From: Trileptium ribeirensis
Lineage: Eukaryota; Nematoda; Enoplea; Enoplida; Thoracostomopsidae
NCBI GenBank assembly: GCA_030248225.1
Contig: JASANE010003569.1
Span: 28,865 to 92,864 of the forward strand
DNA length: 64,000 bases
Reading direction: 5' to 3'
Of this stretch, positions 45,801 to 56,813 are shown one piece after another; positions within the stretch are counted from its first letter, which is position 1; each line of letters opens with the position of its first letter. The notes under the pieces are model-generated. The model was not told the origin of the DNA and did no database searches. It saw nothing but the letters and a program-made list of their open reading frames with translations. The translations under genes and the position numbers were made by a program.

Positions 45801-47430
45801 TAAGGAGCCACTAATTGACATATCGGTCTCCAACCGCGGTTATGTACCGTTGCACAAAAACTGTGCTAGTTTTCACAGGTATGTGGATGTTGTACCTCAG
45901 GCATAGGACAGTAGCCAGGCTTGTATAAATCTGTCACCGTTTTCAAAATGTGTCCTTTACGTATGTACGCTGGATGTCTCCATCTTTCAGAATCTATCTA
46001 GCCAAACGTGCTCTGAGCAGCGAACCAAGCTAATGCATTATGTTGCATTTGTATTGTATATTACATTGCGCCAGGGCAACTACATGCGTTAAAGGGTTAA
46101 AAGTTTTCTCTTCTTAGGGTTAAAATATCATACTTACCAAGAAATAATTGAAAATCTGTCGTGCGATGATGAATATGTCGTAGTTTGAACAAAAAGTTTT
46201 ACCGAGTTTTATATCTTGAAAATTCTGAGATTAGTTAGATTTTAAAAATGTTACCCTGTTATAAATTGTATATTTCCCTGTAAATTTCAAAATTCAAATA
46301 AACCAACTTCAGATGCCGCAAACCTACACCTTCTGTCCGAAATTAGATATTAACCTTGGTCGTTTGGACTTAATTTGCAAGCTGGCAATCACTCTAACTC
46401 CTTTTCTCTGGTGTACAGTTGCATTCTAGCGAATCCCTGCACGTCAACGAGATCACCAAGATGCTAAAAACTGTTGTGAATAAAAAATTAGTGTTAACCA
46501 TAACATGAAATTGTATTCACTATAAATTAAATAGTACTAAAGTAGGCTTAGTGTAAGGTACACAGGAAATATCCTTATCGTGAAGAACAATCTTTGTTTA
46601 ACTCAGATGCTTAATACAATATAAAATACACCTGTAACGGTGGATGGCAAAGTCTGGTATATATTTTTTGAGGTTTAAATATATTTTTGGATATGGTTGG
46701 TCATATCCGGGTTTCCATATATATTCCATAATTTTATCCGGATATGGTAAACCATATCCCTGCCCATTGCTAATATCGTCATGTCCGGTATGCAATACGA
46801 ATGCTTTGATGTAGCCACAGACAACGATCGCATATTTTAAACTGCTGTCAAAATGGTGGTGTAAAAAGCTTAGTCAGCTTTATCGAATCCATAAAACTCA
46901 AATATGCTCCAATGTCATCGAACAGTAAGTACAGTGTCTGATTATTTTTAATACTGCGTGTGCACAAGGCAAATATTAGGAAATGATTCGCCTACACCTC
47001 TGACGATCATTCCAAATTCACTTGAAGCAATGTGATAGATGACCTCTAAGTAATACCCTATGAACTAAAATCTTTTTTGTAAATACCTTTTGTCTACCTG
47101 AATTATTGTCAATCATACTGGGATTGCAATCTAATTTGATTAGTTTCGGCGAAACGAAATTGAACGAGCACGACAGTTTCCATTAGAACGCTTGAAGCAA
47201 TCCTTGCCACAGATTCTCATTTCACTGAACGTTTTCAGTAGATTTTTAAAGTGGTGGGAGTTGTCGAATAATTTCATTCTTAATATTTCATTTTCTCGGG
47301 TTGATGAATTAAAATATTCTTGTTCTGTTCATTACATTGCGAAACGCGGAATGTAAGGCTGGCACCAATAAATAATTTTTTATTATAAATTATGATTACA
47401 TACCTTATTTATTGTAATTATTATATATTG
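42831..47430. other. Gene-poor stretch, no supported exon
   Basis: No splice-bounded exon with recognisable similarity. Frames at 42858-43064 (starting MCLQHLWENRF), 43508-43714 and 44452-44715 have no known relatives and no splice support. A short stretch at 44761-44832 resembles the last PSMD10 exon (see findings). At 46640-46790 a frame of GGATATGG-type words repeats (ATATATTTTTGGATATGG, TATCCGGATATGGTAAACC). Confidence 0.4.
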
Positions 47431-47930
47431 AATTCATGATAGTTCTCGTAAATTGTAATAATTTCAGTTTTCCGCGATTATGTACAATTAAAATACGATG
47501 TAATTCGGCGCTGATCGGCTGTGAATAATTTATATAATTGTTTATTCAAAATTTGTCGGAGATGGATTCGCGGACAAAAAAGGCCTCAATTGAATTCATG
47601 ATACTTCTCGTAAATTGTAATAATTTCAGTTTTCCACGATTATGTACAATTAAAAAACGATGTAATTCGGCGCTGATCGGCTGTGAATAATTTATATAAT
47701 TGTTTATTCAAAATTTGTCGGAGATGGATTCGCGGACAAAAAAAGGCCTCAATTGAATTCATGGTACTTCTCGTAAATTGTAATAATTTCAGTTTTCCAC
47801 GATTATGTACAATTAAAAAACGATGTAATTCGGCGCTGATCGGCTGTGAATAATTTATATAATTGTTTATTCAAAATTTGTCGGAGATGGATTCGCGGAC
47901 AAAAAAGGCCTCAAAATTGTACAACTATAC
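47431..47930 (+). repeat. Tandem triplication, unit about 163 bp, covering a candidate first exon
   Basis: Units begin at 47431, 47593 and 47756 with AATTCATGATAGTTCTCG, run through CGGCGCTGATCGGCTGTG and TTCAAAATTTGTCGGAG, and end with ATGGATTCGCGGACAAAAA then GGCCTCAA. Copies differ by only a few bases. Only the third continues into the open frame of the candidate exon; the first two switch back to AATTGAATTCATG after GGCCTCAA. Each unit therefore holds a copy of the same start codon and its upstream region. Confidence 0.95.
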
Positions 47931-47961
47931 ATCGATTGAAACGATTGACGAATTGGAGGAT
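47887..47961 (+). CDS. Candidate first coding exon of an unrecognised gene
   Basis: Starts at ATG in the context TCGGAG-ATGG and reads MDSRTKKASKLYNYTSIETI then DELED before a strong donor GAT/GTAAGT, 25 codons ending in phase 0. The next supported exon (52936) begins in phase 0, and the joined text DELED-ALERHYQMI continues one amphipathic helix, which supports the link. The intron between them would be about 5 kb and holds the 26-bp minisatellite. The start lies in the third unit of a fresh triplication, so upstream duplicates of the start codon exist. I do not recognise the family. Confidence 0.45.
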
Positions 47962-49126
47962 GTAAGTTATTTTTTCGAAATATACTGTGTACTAAATGCT
48001 CTTCATATCGATAACAATGACCAGACTGCTAAGCAGCGATGGTACGCGCTGTGAAATCGTTTCTTTGAGACATTTTTGTCTGTTATACATACACCATACA
48101 GTGTAACGGACAGTAATATTAAATCCAGTTGTTTCGCGAACCGTTTGCGAACAATAATTATCGACATACATACAGTTTAATCGGCGCTGTTTTGGCTGAG
48201 CCCAATCGGTCAATCCAATCCAAAGTTATGTCCAAAAAGGTCAAAAAAACCAAAATCTATATTTCTAAAAAAATCCGACCTTTGAAATTGGGCTCCTCTC
48301 CTGAACCCCCTTGAAGAGCTAAAGCCCTGAAACCTTTTCCATCGGAAAGAGCAGGAAAAACATGATCCATGAGGTGACGATATTAAGCGGAGCTTTAGGA
48401 AAAAAATTTGCCAAAAAAGCCTCTATATCCCAAAAAGTCCAGATAGAAAGAACAATAATTTAGCATCATCACGAGGTTATACTTGAAAAGGGGCTACCCT
48501 GATCTCGAAGAGATCTCTTTTGGGGGTAAGAGATGATTGGGGGTAAGAGATGATTGGGGGTCCAGAGACTATGGGGCCATACTGAAAAGATGGTGGGCCC
48601 CTTCTCTAATTTTTCCCCCTCAGCTCAATCAGGGCCGGCTATACGGCGATGCATGGGGTGTGACAATTACTGTCCGTCACAAGAAGATATGGCTCCTTAT
48701 ATCGGGAATGCAAGCGAAAAATGGATATTTTGATGTTTGGAAATTAGGTTTAGACTGGGTTCAGTTTAAGGGTAAGCTTGAAGCTTAGGTTAGGGTATCC
48801 GGAAATACTGCACCGGCAAACGCAAGCGAGGAAGCACCAGTACTGTGCACCCAAAACCGTGGCGGTTAGCCAGCACAGCGGCTTAGTGCCGGGGGTCCGG
48901 GGGCGGTAGTTCCCCGGCTTAGGCTAAAAGCTATTTGTAAAGGAACAAACAATAAAATAATTTATAACAGCTCATGTATATTAGAACAGTCAGCCAACAG
49001 TAAGAGCTGAAAGACATCTTCTCAGTTCTTAAAAACGTCTACAACCAACGATATAATATAGTTCGTTTGTTGGTTTGTATGTTATGTTTTCTGTAATATT
49101 GAATCGCAAACATTTTAGGAACGCCT
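47962..49126 (+). other. Intron-like stretch with a doubtful exon
   Basis: An open segment at 48624-48776 follows a good acceptor (TTTTTCCCCCTCAG) and precedes GGGTAAGC, reading LNQGRLYGDAWGVTI and then KKIWLLISGMQAKNGYFDV. Its end phase (1) does not fit the next exon at 52936 (phase 0 only), and nearby sequence is repetitive (GGGGGTAAGAGATGATT twice at 48522-48560), so I do not call it. The G+C-rich stretch 48840-48930 (GTGCCGGGGGTCCGGGGGCG) resembles C/G-rich repeat fragments near 8690 and 40520. Confidence 0.4.
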
Positions 49127-51470
49127 GATCCGAGCCGTGGCTGGCTTTTCATCCGAAGAGAAGAGCCTGGCTTTCCATTGGAAGACGCCGAGCCTGGCTT
49201 TCCATTGGAAGAGCCGAGCCTGGCTTTCAATTGGAAGAGCCGAGCCTGGCTTTCCATCAGAAGATCTGAGCCTGGCTTTCATTCGGAAGAGCCGAGCCTG
49301 GCTTTCCATCGGAAGAGCCGAGCCTGGCTTTCCATCGGAAGAGCCGAGCCTGGCTTTCCATCTGAAGAGCCGAGCCTGGCTTTCCATCGAAAGATCCGAG
49401 TCTTGCTTTTCATCGGAAGAGCCGAGTATGGCTTTCCATTGAAAGAGCCGAGCCAGGCTTTCTATTGGAAGGGCCGAGCTTGGTTTTCCATTGGAAGAAC
49501 CGAGCCTGGTTTTCCATCGGAAGAACCGAGGCTGGCTTTCCATCGGAAGTGCCGAGGCTGGCTTTCCATCGGAAAAGCCGAGCCTGGCTTTGCATTGGAG
49601 CGCGGAGCCTGGCTTTCCATCTGAAGAGCCGAGCTTGGCTTTCCATGGGAAGCGCTGAACCTGGCTTTCCATCGGAAAAGCCGAGCCTGGCTTTCCATCG
49701 GAAAAGCCGAGCCTGGCTTTCCATCGGAAGAGCCGAGCCTGGCTTTCCATCGGAAGAGCCGAGCCTGGCTTTCCATCGGAAGAGCCGAGCCTGGCTTTCC
49801 ATCGGAAGAGCCGAGCCTGGCTTTCCATCGGAAGAGCCGAGCCTGGTTTTCCATCGGAAGAGCCGAGGCTGGCTTTCCATCGGAAGAGCCGAGGCTGGCT
49901 TTCCATCGGAAGAGCCGAGGCTGGCTTTCCATCGGAAGAGCCGAGGCTGGCTTTCCGTCGGAAGAGCCGAGGCTGGCTTTCCGTCGGAAGAGCCGAGGCT
50001 GGCTTTCCATCGGAAGAGCCGAGGCTGGCTTTCCATCGGAAGAGCCGAGGCTGGCTTTCCATCGGAAGAGCCGAGGCTGGCTTTCCATCGGAAGAGCCGA
50101 GGCTGGCTTTCCATCGGAAGAGCCGAGGCCGGCTTTTCATCGGAAGAGCCGAGGCTGGCTTTTCATCGTAAGAGCCGAGGCTGGCTTTCCATCGGAAGAG
50201 CTGAGCCTGGCTTTCTATCGGAAGAGCCGAGCCTGGCTTTCCATTGGAAGAGACGAGCCTGGCTTTCCATTGGAAGAGCCGAGCCTGGCTTTCCATTGGA
50301 AGAGCCGAGCCTGGCTTTCCATTGGAAGAGCCGAGCCGGGCTTTCCATCGGAAGAGCCGAGGCTGGCTTTCCATCGGAAGAGCCGAGCCTGGCTTTCCAT
50401 CGGAAGAGCCGAGCCTGGCTTTCCATCGGAAGAGCCGACCCTGGCTTTCCATCGGAAGAGCCGAGCCTGGCTTTCAATCGGAAGAGCCGAACCTGGCTTT
50501 CCATCGGAAGAGCCGAGCCTGGCTTTCCATCGGAAGAGCCGAGCCTGGCTTTCCATCGGAAGAGCCGAGCCTGGCTTTCCATCGGAAGAGCCGAGCCTGG
50601 CTTTCCATCGGAAGAGTCGAGCCTGGCTTTCCATCGGAAGAGCGGAGCCTGGCTTTCCATCGGAAGAGCGGAGCCTGGCTTTCCATCGGAAGAGCCGAGT
50701 CTGGCTTTCCATCGGAAGAGCCGAGTCTGGCTTTCCATCGGAAGAGCCGAGTCTGGCTTTCCATCGGAAGAGCCGAGTCTGGCTTTCCATCGGAAGAGCC
50801 GAGTCTGGCTTTCCATCGGAAGAGTCGAGTCTGGCTTTCCATCGGAAGAGCCGAGTCTGACTTTCCATCGGAAGATTCGAGCGTGGCTATCCATCCTAAC
50901 AGCCAAGTCGGGCTTTCCATCGGAAGGGCCGAGCCTGGCTTCCCATCGGAAGAGCCGAGCCTAACTGTCCATCTTAAGAGCCGAGCCGGGCTTTCCATCG
51001 GAAGAGGCGAGCCGGGCTTTCCATCGGAAGAGGCGAGCCGGGCTTTCCATTGGAACAGCCGAACCTGGCTTTCCATCGGAAGAGCCGAGCCTGGCTTTCC
51101 ATCGGAAGAGCCGAGCCTGGCTTTCCATCGGAAGAGCCGAGCCGGGCTTTCCATCGGAAGAGCCGAGCCGGGCTTTCCATCGGAAGAGTCAAGCCGGGCT
51201 TTCCATCGGAAGAGCCGAGCCGGGCTTTCCATCGGAAGAGCCGAGTCTGGCTTTCCATCGGAAGAGCCGAGTCTGGCTTTCCATCGGAAGAGCCGAGTCT
51301 GGCTTTCCATCGGAAGAGCCGAGTCTGGCTTTCCATCGGAAGAGTCGAGTCTGACTTTCCATCGGAAGAGCCGAGCGTCTCTGTCCATCCTAACAGCCAA
51401 GTCGGGCTATCCACCGGAAGAGCCGAGCCGGACATGGTTCATAAAGAACCGAGTCGAGCCATAGCTTGAA
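49127..51470. repeat. 26-bp minisatellite, about 90 units
   Basis: Head-to-tail units contain GCCGAGCCTGGCTTTCC followed by ATCGGAAGA, 26 bases each. Variants cluster: GAGGCTGG units at 49860-50190, TTGGAAG units at 50236-50330, GAGTCTGG units at 50695-50870 and again at 51240-51350, GAGCCGGG units at 50985-51060 and 51140-51230. The blocks around 50840-50935 and 51340-51415 share the odd phrase CATCCTAACAGCCAAGTCGGG, so a stretch of many units was itself duplicated. Because 26 is not a multiple of 3 and the unit lacks stops, frames of 200-500 codons are open on both strands. They encode a 26-residue repeat (for example GRAEPGFPSEEPSLAFH on +), most likely meaningless. Confidence 0.96.
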
Positions 51471-52935
51471 AATCTAACTCTTTCTCGCTTCTTTTCCGAA
51501 TGCAGAAACATCACGGAAATTCGACAATAATTGAAATTTCTCTTACGATAAAACACAACATAAATTATTGATGCTACAAAGTATAATATTGGGTTTCATT
51601 TTGCCACACATTGTTCATTTTTATTGTACAGTATAGTTTGCATTACAAATGAACATGGTGAAGCTGCAGCTCGTATAATTTGCGTACCTTTGTGCATACG
51701 GATTCACCTGGTTTTGTGAGGTCATTACCGCACTCTCTGTCTCTGTTACAATGTTGAAAATCATAGCGTAGTGAGCACGCTATGACTTGCTGTTCAAACG
51801 TATTGAAGTTATGCGTTCTTTATTCTAAATATATAATATTCCAGTTAAACCCATCAAACAGACCGATAAATATCGAGGAATTTCGTACAGAACTGTGTAT
51901 CTCTTGTTTAGTGAATTGAACGCGTACCGAGTGAATTAATTAAGCCGCTTCATATCACAGAAGTTTAATAATTCGAATTCATGTTTTTTGTATATATTAT
52001 CTGAATGGACAAAAACAGACCGACCACTATGTCGAATCTAGTCTTCCATGCATCAAAAATTGGTCACAATATTCGTGGGGGGGGTGGACGGGGCATAGAG
52101 CTAGTGGGCGCCCTGCGAAACTGGTGTAACCTCCGTGCTGAGGCTGCCTCGAGTTGGCAGCATCCCCAAGAATTTTGTATTGCCTCGCATCGTCCTGAAG
52201 TTATTTATATGGATTTGTAAACGAAAGTCTGTTAGCAGCGTATTTTTGAGTCATAATAATGATCTAGCTTACATTTTTCTAAGATTTAGCAGTATTTAGG
52301 GACAGTTTGCTATAAAATTCCGTCTCCATAAAAGTTACTATTCTTTGCTGCGTAATTATATTGTGCTACGAAAGTTATATCACATCTTGTGCAACGTAAT
52401 TTTGGCGTTTCCAAAGTACCCAAATTAAACTTGATGGCATGACGTGGGAAGTCTCCAGTTTGGAACCGGAAGTACTGATATTGTCCGATCGACGATTCCC
52501 TAGTTTATGACCACTGACACTTTCCTGTAGGGCTAAAAATTAGCGAACTTTTATGTGTTGAGCTAAAAATGCTATATTTTCCCTATTTTGACCAAAAAAT
52601 TCCCATATTGCCTACCTTGGGGCTAACAAAATGGCTAAATTTTTAACTTATTGGATGACAATAAATATATAGAATCGGTTGTTAGGAGGCTACACGTGTG
52701 TAAGAGGCTACACATCGTTAGGAGGCTATAATTTCTGGCAGTTACAGTACTTTATGGTCTCCCAAACTAAACTGCTTAACACTCCAGCCAAAATACATAG
52801 ATGGAGTCGAAATACATATCCCTCCCGCTATTTGGAGAAGCCAGAAACCTGGAATCCCTTTCTATATCATCGTGATATTATTGTTACTTTGTGTATTGTA
52901 ATTTTTTTATAGCAATGTATGTCTATTTGTTTCAG
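51471..52935 (+). other. Intron-like stretch between minisatellite and next exon
   Basis: No exon supported. G-run TGGGGGGGGGTGG-type sequence at 52076-52090, GTTAGGAGGCTACAC-type tandem words at 52680-52730 and TTGGAGAAGCCAG at 52830-52842 suggest fragments of the G-run and CTGGCTTCTCC element families. Confidence 0.45.
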
Positions 52936-53019
52936 GCTCTTGAGCGACATTATCAGATGATAACTTCTCGAACTGGTGAAGTGTCGGACAAGGTGGCTCA
53001 CGACATATTGATTTCTATG
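52936..53019 (+). CDS. Internal exon of an unrecognised gene
   Basis: Acceptor TTTGTTTCAG, donor TCTATG/GTATTT, 28 codons. Only one frame is open, reading ALERHYQMITSRTGEVSDKV and then AHDILISM, phase 0 at both ends. The composition (charged, helical) differs clearly from surrounding DNA. It joins in phase to 47887-47961 before it and to 59552-59665 after it. No domain is recognised; an alpha-helical repeat protein is a guess from the periodicity. Confidence 0.5.
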
Positions 53020-53563
53020 GTATTTCACTTAATAATATTTTTAAATTGTTGAAAGTTTCAAAAACCACAGTAAATTTCTTTATGTAATAATGAATTGTTT
53101 GTATCTATATATATAATTTCTTTACAGTATCGTCCCTTATCTATACTTCGTGCATAATTTATCTATTGCGTACTTGGCTTTTGTTTATGATAAACAAATT
53201 AGGTTATTTAAATTATAGTTATTTACGGACGTTTTTGATTTAGAACCTGATGTATATTTGCTGTTTAAATTTAGGTTGATATAATCATGGATAATTGCGA
53301 TGTCTGTCGTGCTGTTAAGTCCTACATAAACATTTTGTAAACTTTGGTAATTCAAGCATGTGCTTTGTTGAAAAGAAATAGTGCTGATTCATTAATTTCG
53401 TTCTCAATTTTGTTCTATTATTGAAGGCGATGATACGCGCAGTTTCTTTGCGCGGGTTCAAACATCGAGCGAGCAGTGGTCATTATTTCTAACTGTTGCT
53501 GTGGTCCATCGATCGGAATAATTGGCATCCCAAATTAAAACGATTTTTAATTTTAACTGTATG

Positions 53564-53746
53564 CAATACCCGCAAAAAATGACTGTCGTTTGCTCGAGAC
53601 TCCGTCGCAACTCGCTTAAAATAAACTTTTTAAAGATAGAATTTATTAATAGTCTAAATAGCTTAGAAACCGCGAGAGTGCCGCTCGCTTGCGACTTGCT
53701 CGAACTTACTCGATCGAGTTGCGTCATTCATTTTTGGCTCGTGCTA
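53564..53746. mobile_element. Short MITE (GTACTCGCC-end family), copy D
   Basis: Left end ATACCCGCAAAAAATGACTG, right end GTCATTCATTTTTGGCTCGT, 183 bases, with GTTTGCTCGAGACTCC and GCTCGAACTTACTCG subterminal words. A second partial left end (TACGCGCAG...GGTCATTATTTCTAAC) lies just upstream at 53434-53510, so two copies may be nested. Confidence 0.6.
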
Positions 53747-54054
53747 TATCTTTGTGCGCCCATTTTGTTGTAATTCTCGTATTATGAATTGAATTCTGAG
53801 TGTAGTGAGTTAAACGAGTGAAGCTAAGAATTCTTACTAGCCGTGGCAGTATTGAAATTTGGCAATGTCTGTTATTGGCTTGTAGGATGACACATACGTA
53901 ACTCAACTTTGGCGGGGCCGACTTATTCTTCCGATAGCTTATTTGAAAGTTTAAAAATCTCCTCCTCGAAAAAGCTGGCCAAACGAGCTCGTTAAAATAA
54001 CAAAAGGGACCCAACTTTACATACTTTTTATAACTTGACAACCAGTGTAGATAT

Positions 54055-55010
54055 CTGAGTCAACTTGGGTTCATTCTGTAAAGCAAATAAGTCTCTATAA
54101 CGAAACAATGTTTTCTCAGGAAGTAGCATTTCGGTTAAAACGTGTTTTGTGTCCATGAAACCCAAAATACACGAAAATGGTAATATCTTTACAACCAAGA
54201 TGTATTGATGTTTTTGGTCTCATTTTGTAGAGCAATTCATCTTCTAGGCAGCAAGCGTGCATCTATTGTTATTGTGTACGCCGCAGTGCTAGGCCAAAAC
54301 GCGTTTTTCATGGGCCCGTTGACTCAAAATACTCGAAAATGGTAATATCTCCTGGCTTCTCCGACCGGGGGAGGGATAAAATGGGGCCTTCTTCGGAAAG
54401 GGGGCGATTCGAGCAAAAGATGTGAGTTGGGCATGAACTGTGTTGCCACTGTAAAAAATGAACACTTTGCAGCATGTTTGGGGCTAAAAATCGAAAGGAA
54501 TCGTGTAAAAGCTGCGACAAGTGTAAAAATGAACGTTTTTGGACATTTTGGGGTTAAAATTTAAGTGGGGCACGAAAATTTTTGGGTGTGGGGGTGGGAG
54601 CCGAAAAGTGGTGCCACACCTCCCTCTGCTTGTTTGGAAAAGCTACTATCTCCGTGACCGCCGAGCTAGGTATTTGTCGTGATATTTTGCACTCTTTTTG
54701 TATAATAGTCCATTTTTTTGTATAATAGTCCATTCTGTGTTTAACTGCAAGTGGTGTGCTGCCTTTGTCTTTATGAACCCTGCAGGGTTGGGTCAAAATT
54801 GGTTTTATGTTTATGGGACCCAAAATGTACTGAATGGTAATATACTCACAACCGCTCGAACTATGTATGTATTTTTGGTCTTATTTTGTGGATTAATTTA
54901 TCATTCATGTACTTGGACACACTACGAGCTCAATAATACGGTATATCTTATCAAATATACCAGTAACATGCCTGATATTCGTTGGCTCATTCATTTCGTA
55001 ATTTAATGCT
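54055..55010 (+). repeat. Dispersed 150-200 bp satellite, copy 2, interrupted by a MITE
   Basis: Units carry ACCCAAAATACACGAAAATG, GGTAATATCTTTACAACC and TTTTTGGTCTCATTTTGTAG. The same parts recur at 54270-54352 and, after a MITE insertion (54353-54646), at 54647-55010 (ATCTCCGTGACCGCC; GACCCAAAATGTACTGAATG; GGTCTTATTTTGTGG). Orientation is the same as 3050-3540 and opposite to 63270-63840. Short frames are by-products. Confidence 0.7.
54353..54646 (+). mobile_element. MITE, CTGGCTTCTCC family, inserted in satellite (294 bp)
   Basis: Starts CTGGCTTCTCCGACCGG and ends near TTTGGAAAAGCTAC. The satellite phrase GGTAATATCTCCGTAACC is split by it: GGTAATATCTC stands before and TATCTCCGTGACC after, so TATCTC is duplicated as expected for a target duplication. 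The interior has two similar halves (GTAAAAAATGAACACTTTGC and GTAAAAATGAACGTTTTTGG). This insertion gives the best evidence that the family is mobile. Confidence 0.7.
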
Positions 55011-55591
55011 CAATATAGCTGTGTACGTCTCTCGAAATTACATATTCAACACTTAGAATTCACCACCTTGGCCAAAAGGCAAGCTACTCGTAATACAGTA
55101 TGTATTTTCAACGAATGTGTTATTTTTTATTTTTCTCCCATTAAACTGTATTGATTGTTGTAGGAAATTGTGTTTTCAGGTTTCTCAGGGTTTGCACGAT
55201 GAAGTCTGCCTCGGTTTGACGTACGGTATATTGATTTTACCGCAGTCCGCGCCAAGAGTAATAAACCATAATTATTTTCGTTGCGTTTTATTTACCTCAA
55301 ACTGGTTCATATCTTTTCAAAAGTGGTAGTATTGACATTACGGTTTTGCTAATTTTTAAATTGATTTATAGTTGCCGAGCATTAACGACAGCCACGCTCA
55401 AAATGAAGGCGCAACGCTAAAGAACGTTTGAACTTTAGTTTACAAACGAATGTAAATATAAACGAACATTGTCGTGTTTGTGATCGAAACCTTGTTTATG
55501 TATCCGCGTAAACGCAAAGAAACGCTGTAAATTTCGTTTAAAAAACGAAAATTTTGTTTCTTATTGAGTACTTATTTTTGTACGTGGCTAT
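55011..55591 (+). other. Non-coding spacer
   Basis: A possible acceptor (GTGTTTTCAG at about 55180) precedes a 45-codon open stretch, but no donor or similarity supports it. Otherwise ordinary AT-rich sequence. Confidence 0.4.
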
Positions 55592-55599
55592 ATCTGTGG

Positions 55600-56751
55600 C
55601 AGGGAATAACCGGAACCGGAACCGTCCATTTAAACCGGAATCGGAACCGGAACCTGGTCTTCGGAATTTATATATAGTAAAACAGATGATGGAAGAAATG
55701 AAGGTATAGTGGATTTAAAATGCATTAAAAATAACTTTTACATTAAACTTAATGTATTGCGATGGTATTATTGTCTTTCTGAAACTTTAAAGAGACTGAG
55801 GAAGCTAATAATGTTTATTTATCGATCAAATATGTCGGTTTTTGGACATTCAGAGCAAAAATGTCTTCCACTATACACTATTGCGTATACTGCGTCAAAT
55901 CGAATGTGCTTACAAAGCTTGGGGCTTAGAATACACACTTTCGCTCTGTCTCCAGTCACCTCCCTTTACTACACATACGTTTGTTGCATGTTCTTCTGCA
56001 GGAAACTTAAAATTATTGGTTTATATGATTCTAAGAGGAAATAATAGATAGAAGGTAATTTTCTGATCAGTGGTCAGAGACACTATTTAGGCTAGCGTTG
56101 GACAAACAGTGCCCTTCAGTTAGATCATAATGATGATAACTTTCTAATCAGACTGCTATAAATAAGACACACTGTGATGCTGCTCGCACAGTTTCAATAA
56201 ATACAGTTCTTTGCCAAGAAAGCAGTTTCTAGCTGCGTTGCGGATAATGTTAGTTTACTTCAATTTAGACTGATTTACCAGGATTACAAGCGCACTGGCG
56301 GGTGCTTGACGCAATTTATGTTAGCCAAGCATACCCTAAGTACTTCTGCGTAAGCCATACTCTGTTACCGAGTTGGACCGGTTTAATTCAAACGTATCCC
56401 ACAGACTTATGGATGTGTAAAATAGCTGCTACAAGCATCAACCTGGCTTTGATTAAACAAACTCCTGCAGGTTATTATGAAAAATTCCTGCTCAAATTAT
56501 GTTCCCTAGTTACGTTTCACACGGCAAATTGGTTAGTTAATCTTTTCTTTTGCTTGGCATTATTGGAGCTTGATCATTGTATAATATACCTATATTACAT
56601 ATGTTTGGATTACAGGATGAAGCACAAAACTTGGAAAATTTCAAACAAAATTTTTAAACCGGAATTTCGGTTCCGGTAAGGGTTTTGCCCTTTGCCGGAA
56701 CCGCAACCGGAACACGATTTTCGCCGGAACCGGAATTCCGGTTACTCCCTG
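55600..56751 (+). mobile_element. Non-autonomous hAT-like element, copy 2, with perfect 8-bp target duplication
   Basis: Begins CAGGGAATAACCGGAACCGG and ends CCGGAATTCCGGTTACTCCCTG-like; the flanks 55592-55599 and 56752-56759 are both ATCTGTGG. At 1152 bases it is the best preserved copy. Its interior follows 11214-12353 throughout. Overlapping frames of 111 and 69 codons on + read peptides also seen in copy 13290-14190 (see findings). No transposase domain is present, so a full-length relative must supply it. Confidence 0.9.
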
Positions 56752-56813
56752 ATCTGTGGGTAGCTTTGTTTGATTATTTCAATCTGTATTTATTCTTCTA
56801 CATTAGTAAACAC

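Noticed and set aside
48624..48776. Exon-like segment with good acceptor and donor
   Set aside because: Its end phase does not match the next exon of the same gene and nearby sequence is repetitive; kept only as a note.
49115..51469. Frames up to 499 codons on both strands with SRAWLSIGRAEPGFP or ARLFRWKARLGSS repeats
   Set aside because: Products of the stop-free 26-bp minisatellite in several frames at once; no splice, start or non-repeat coding context.
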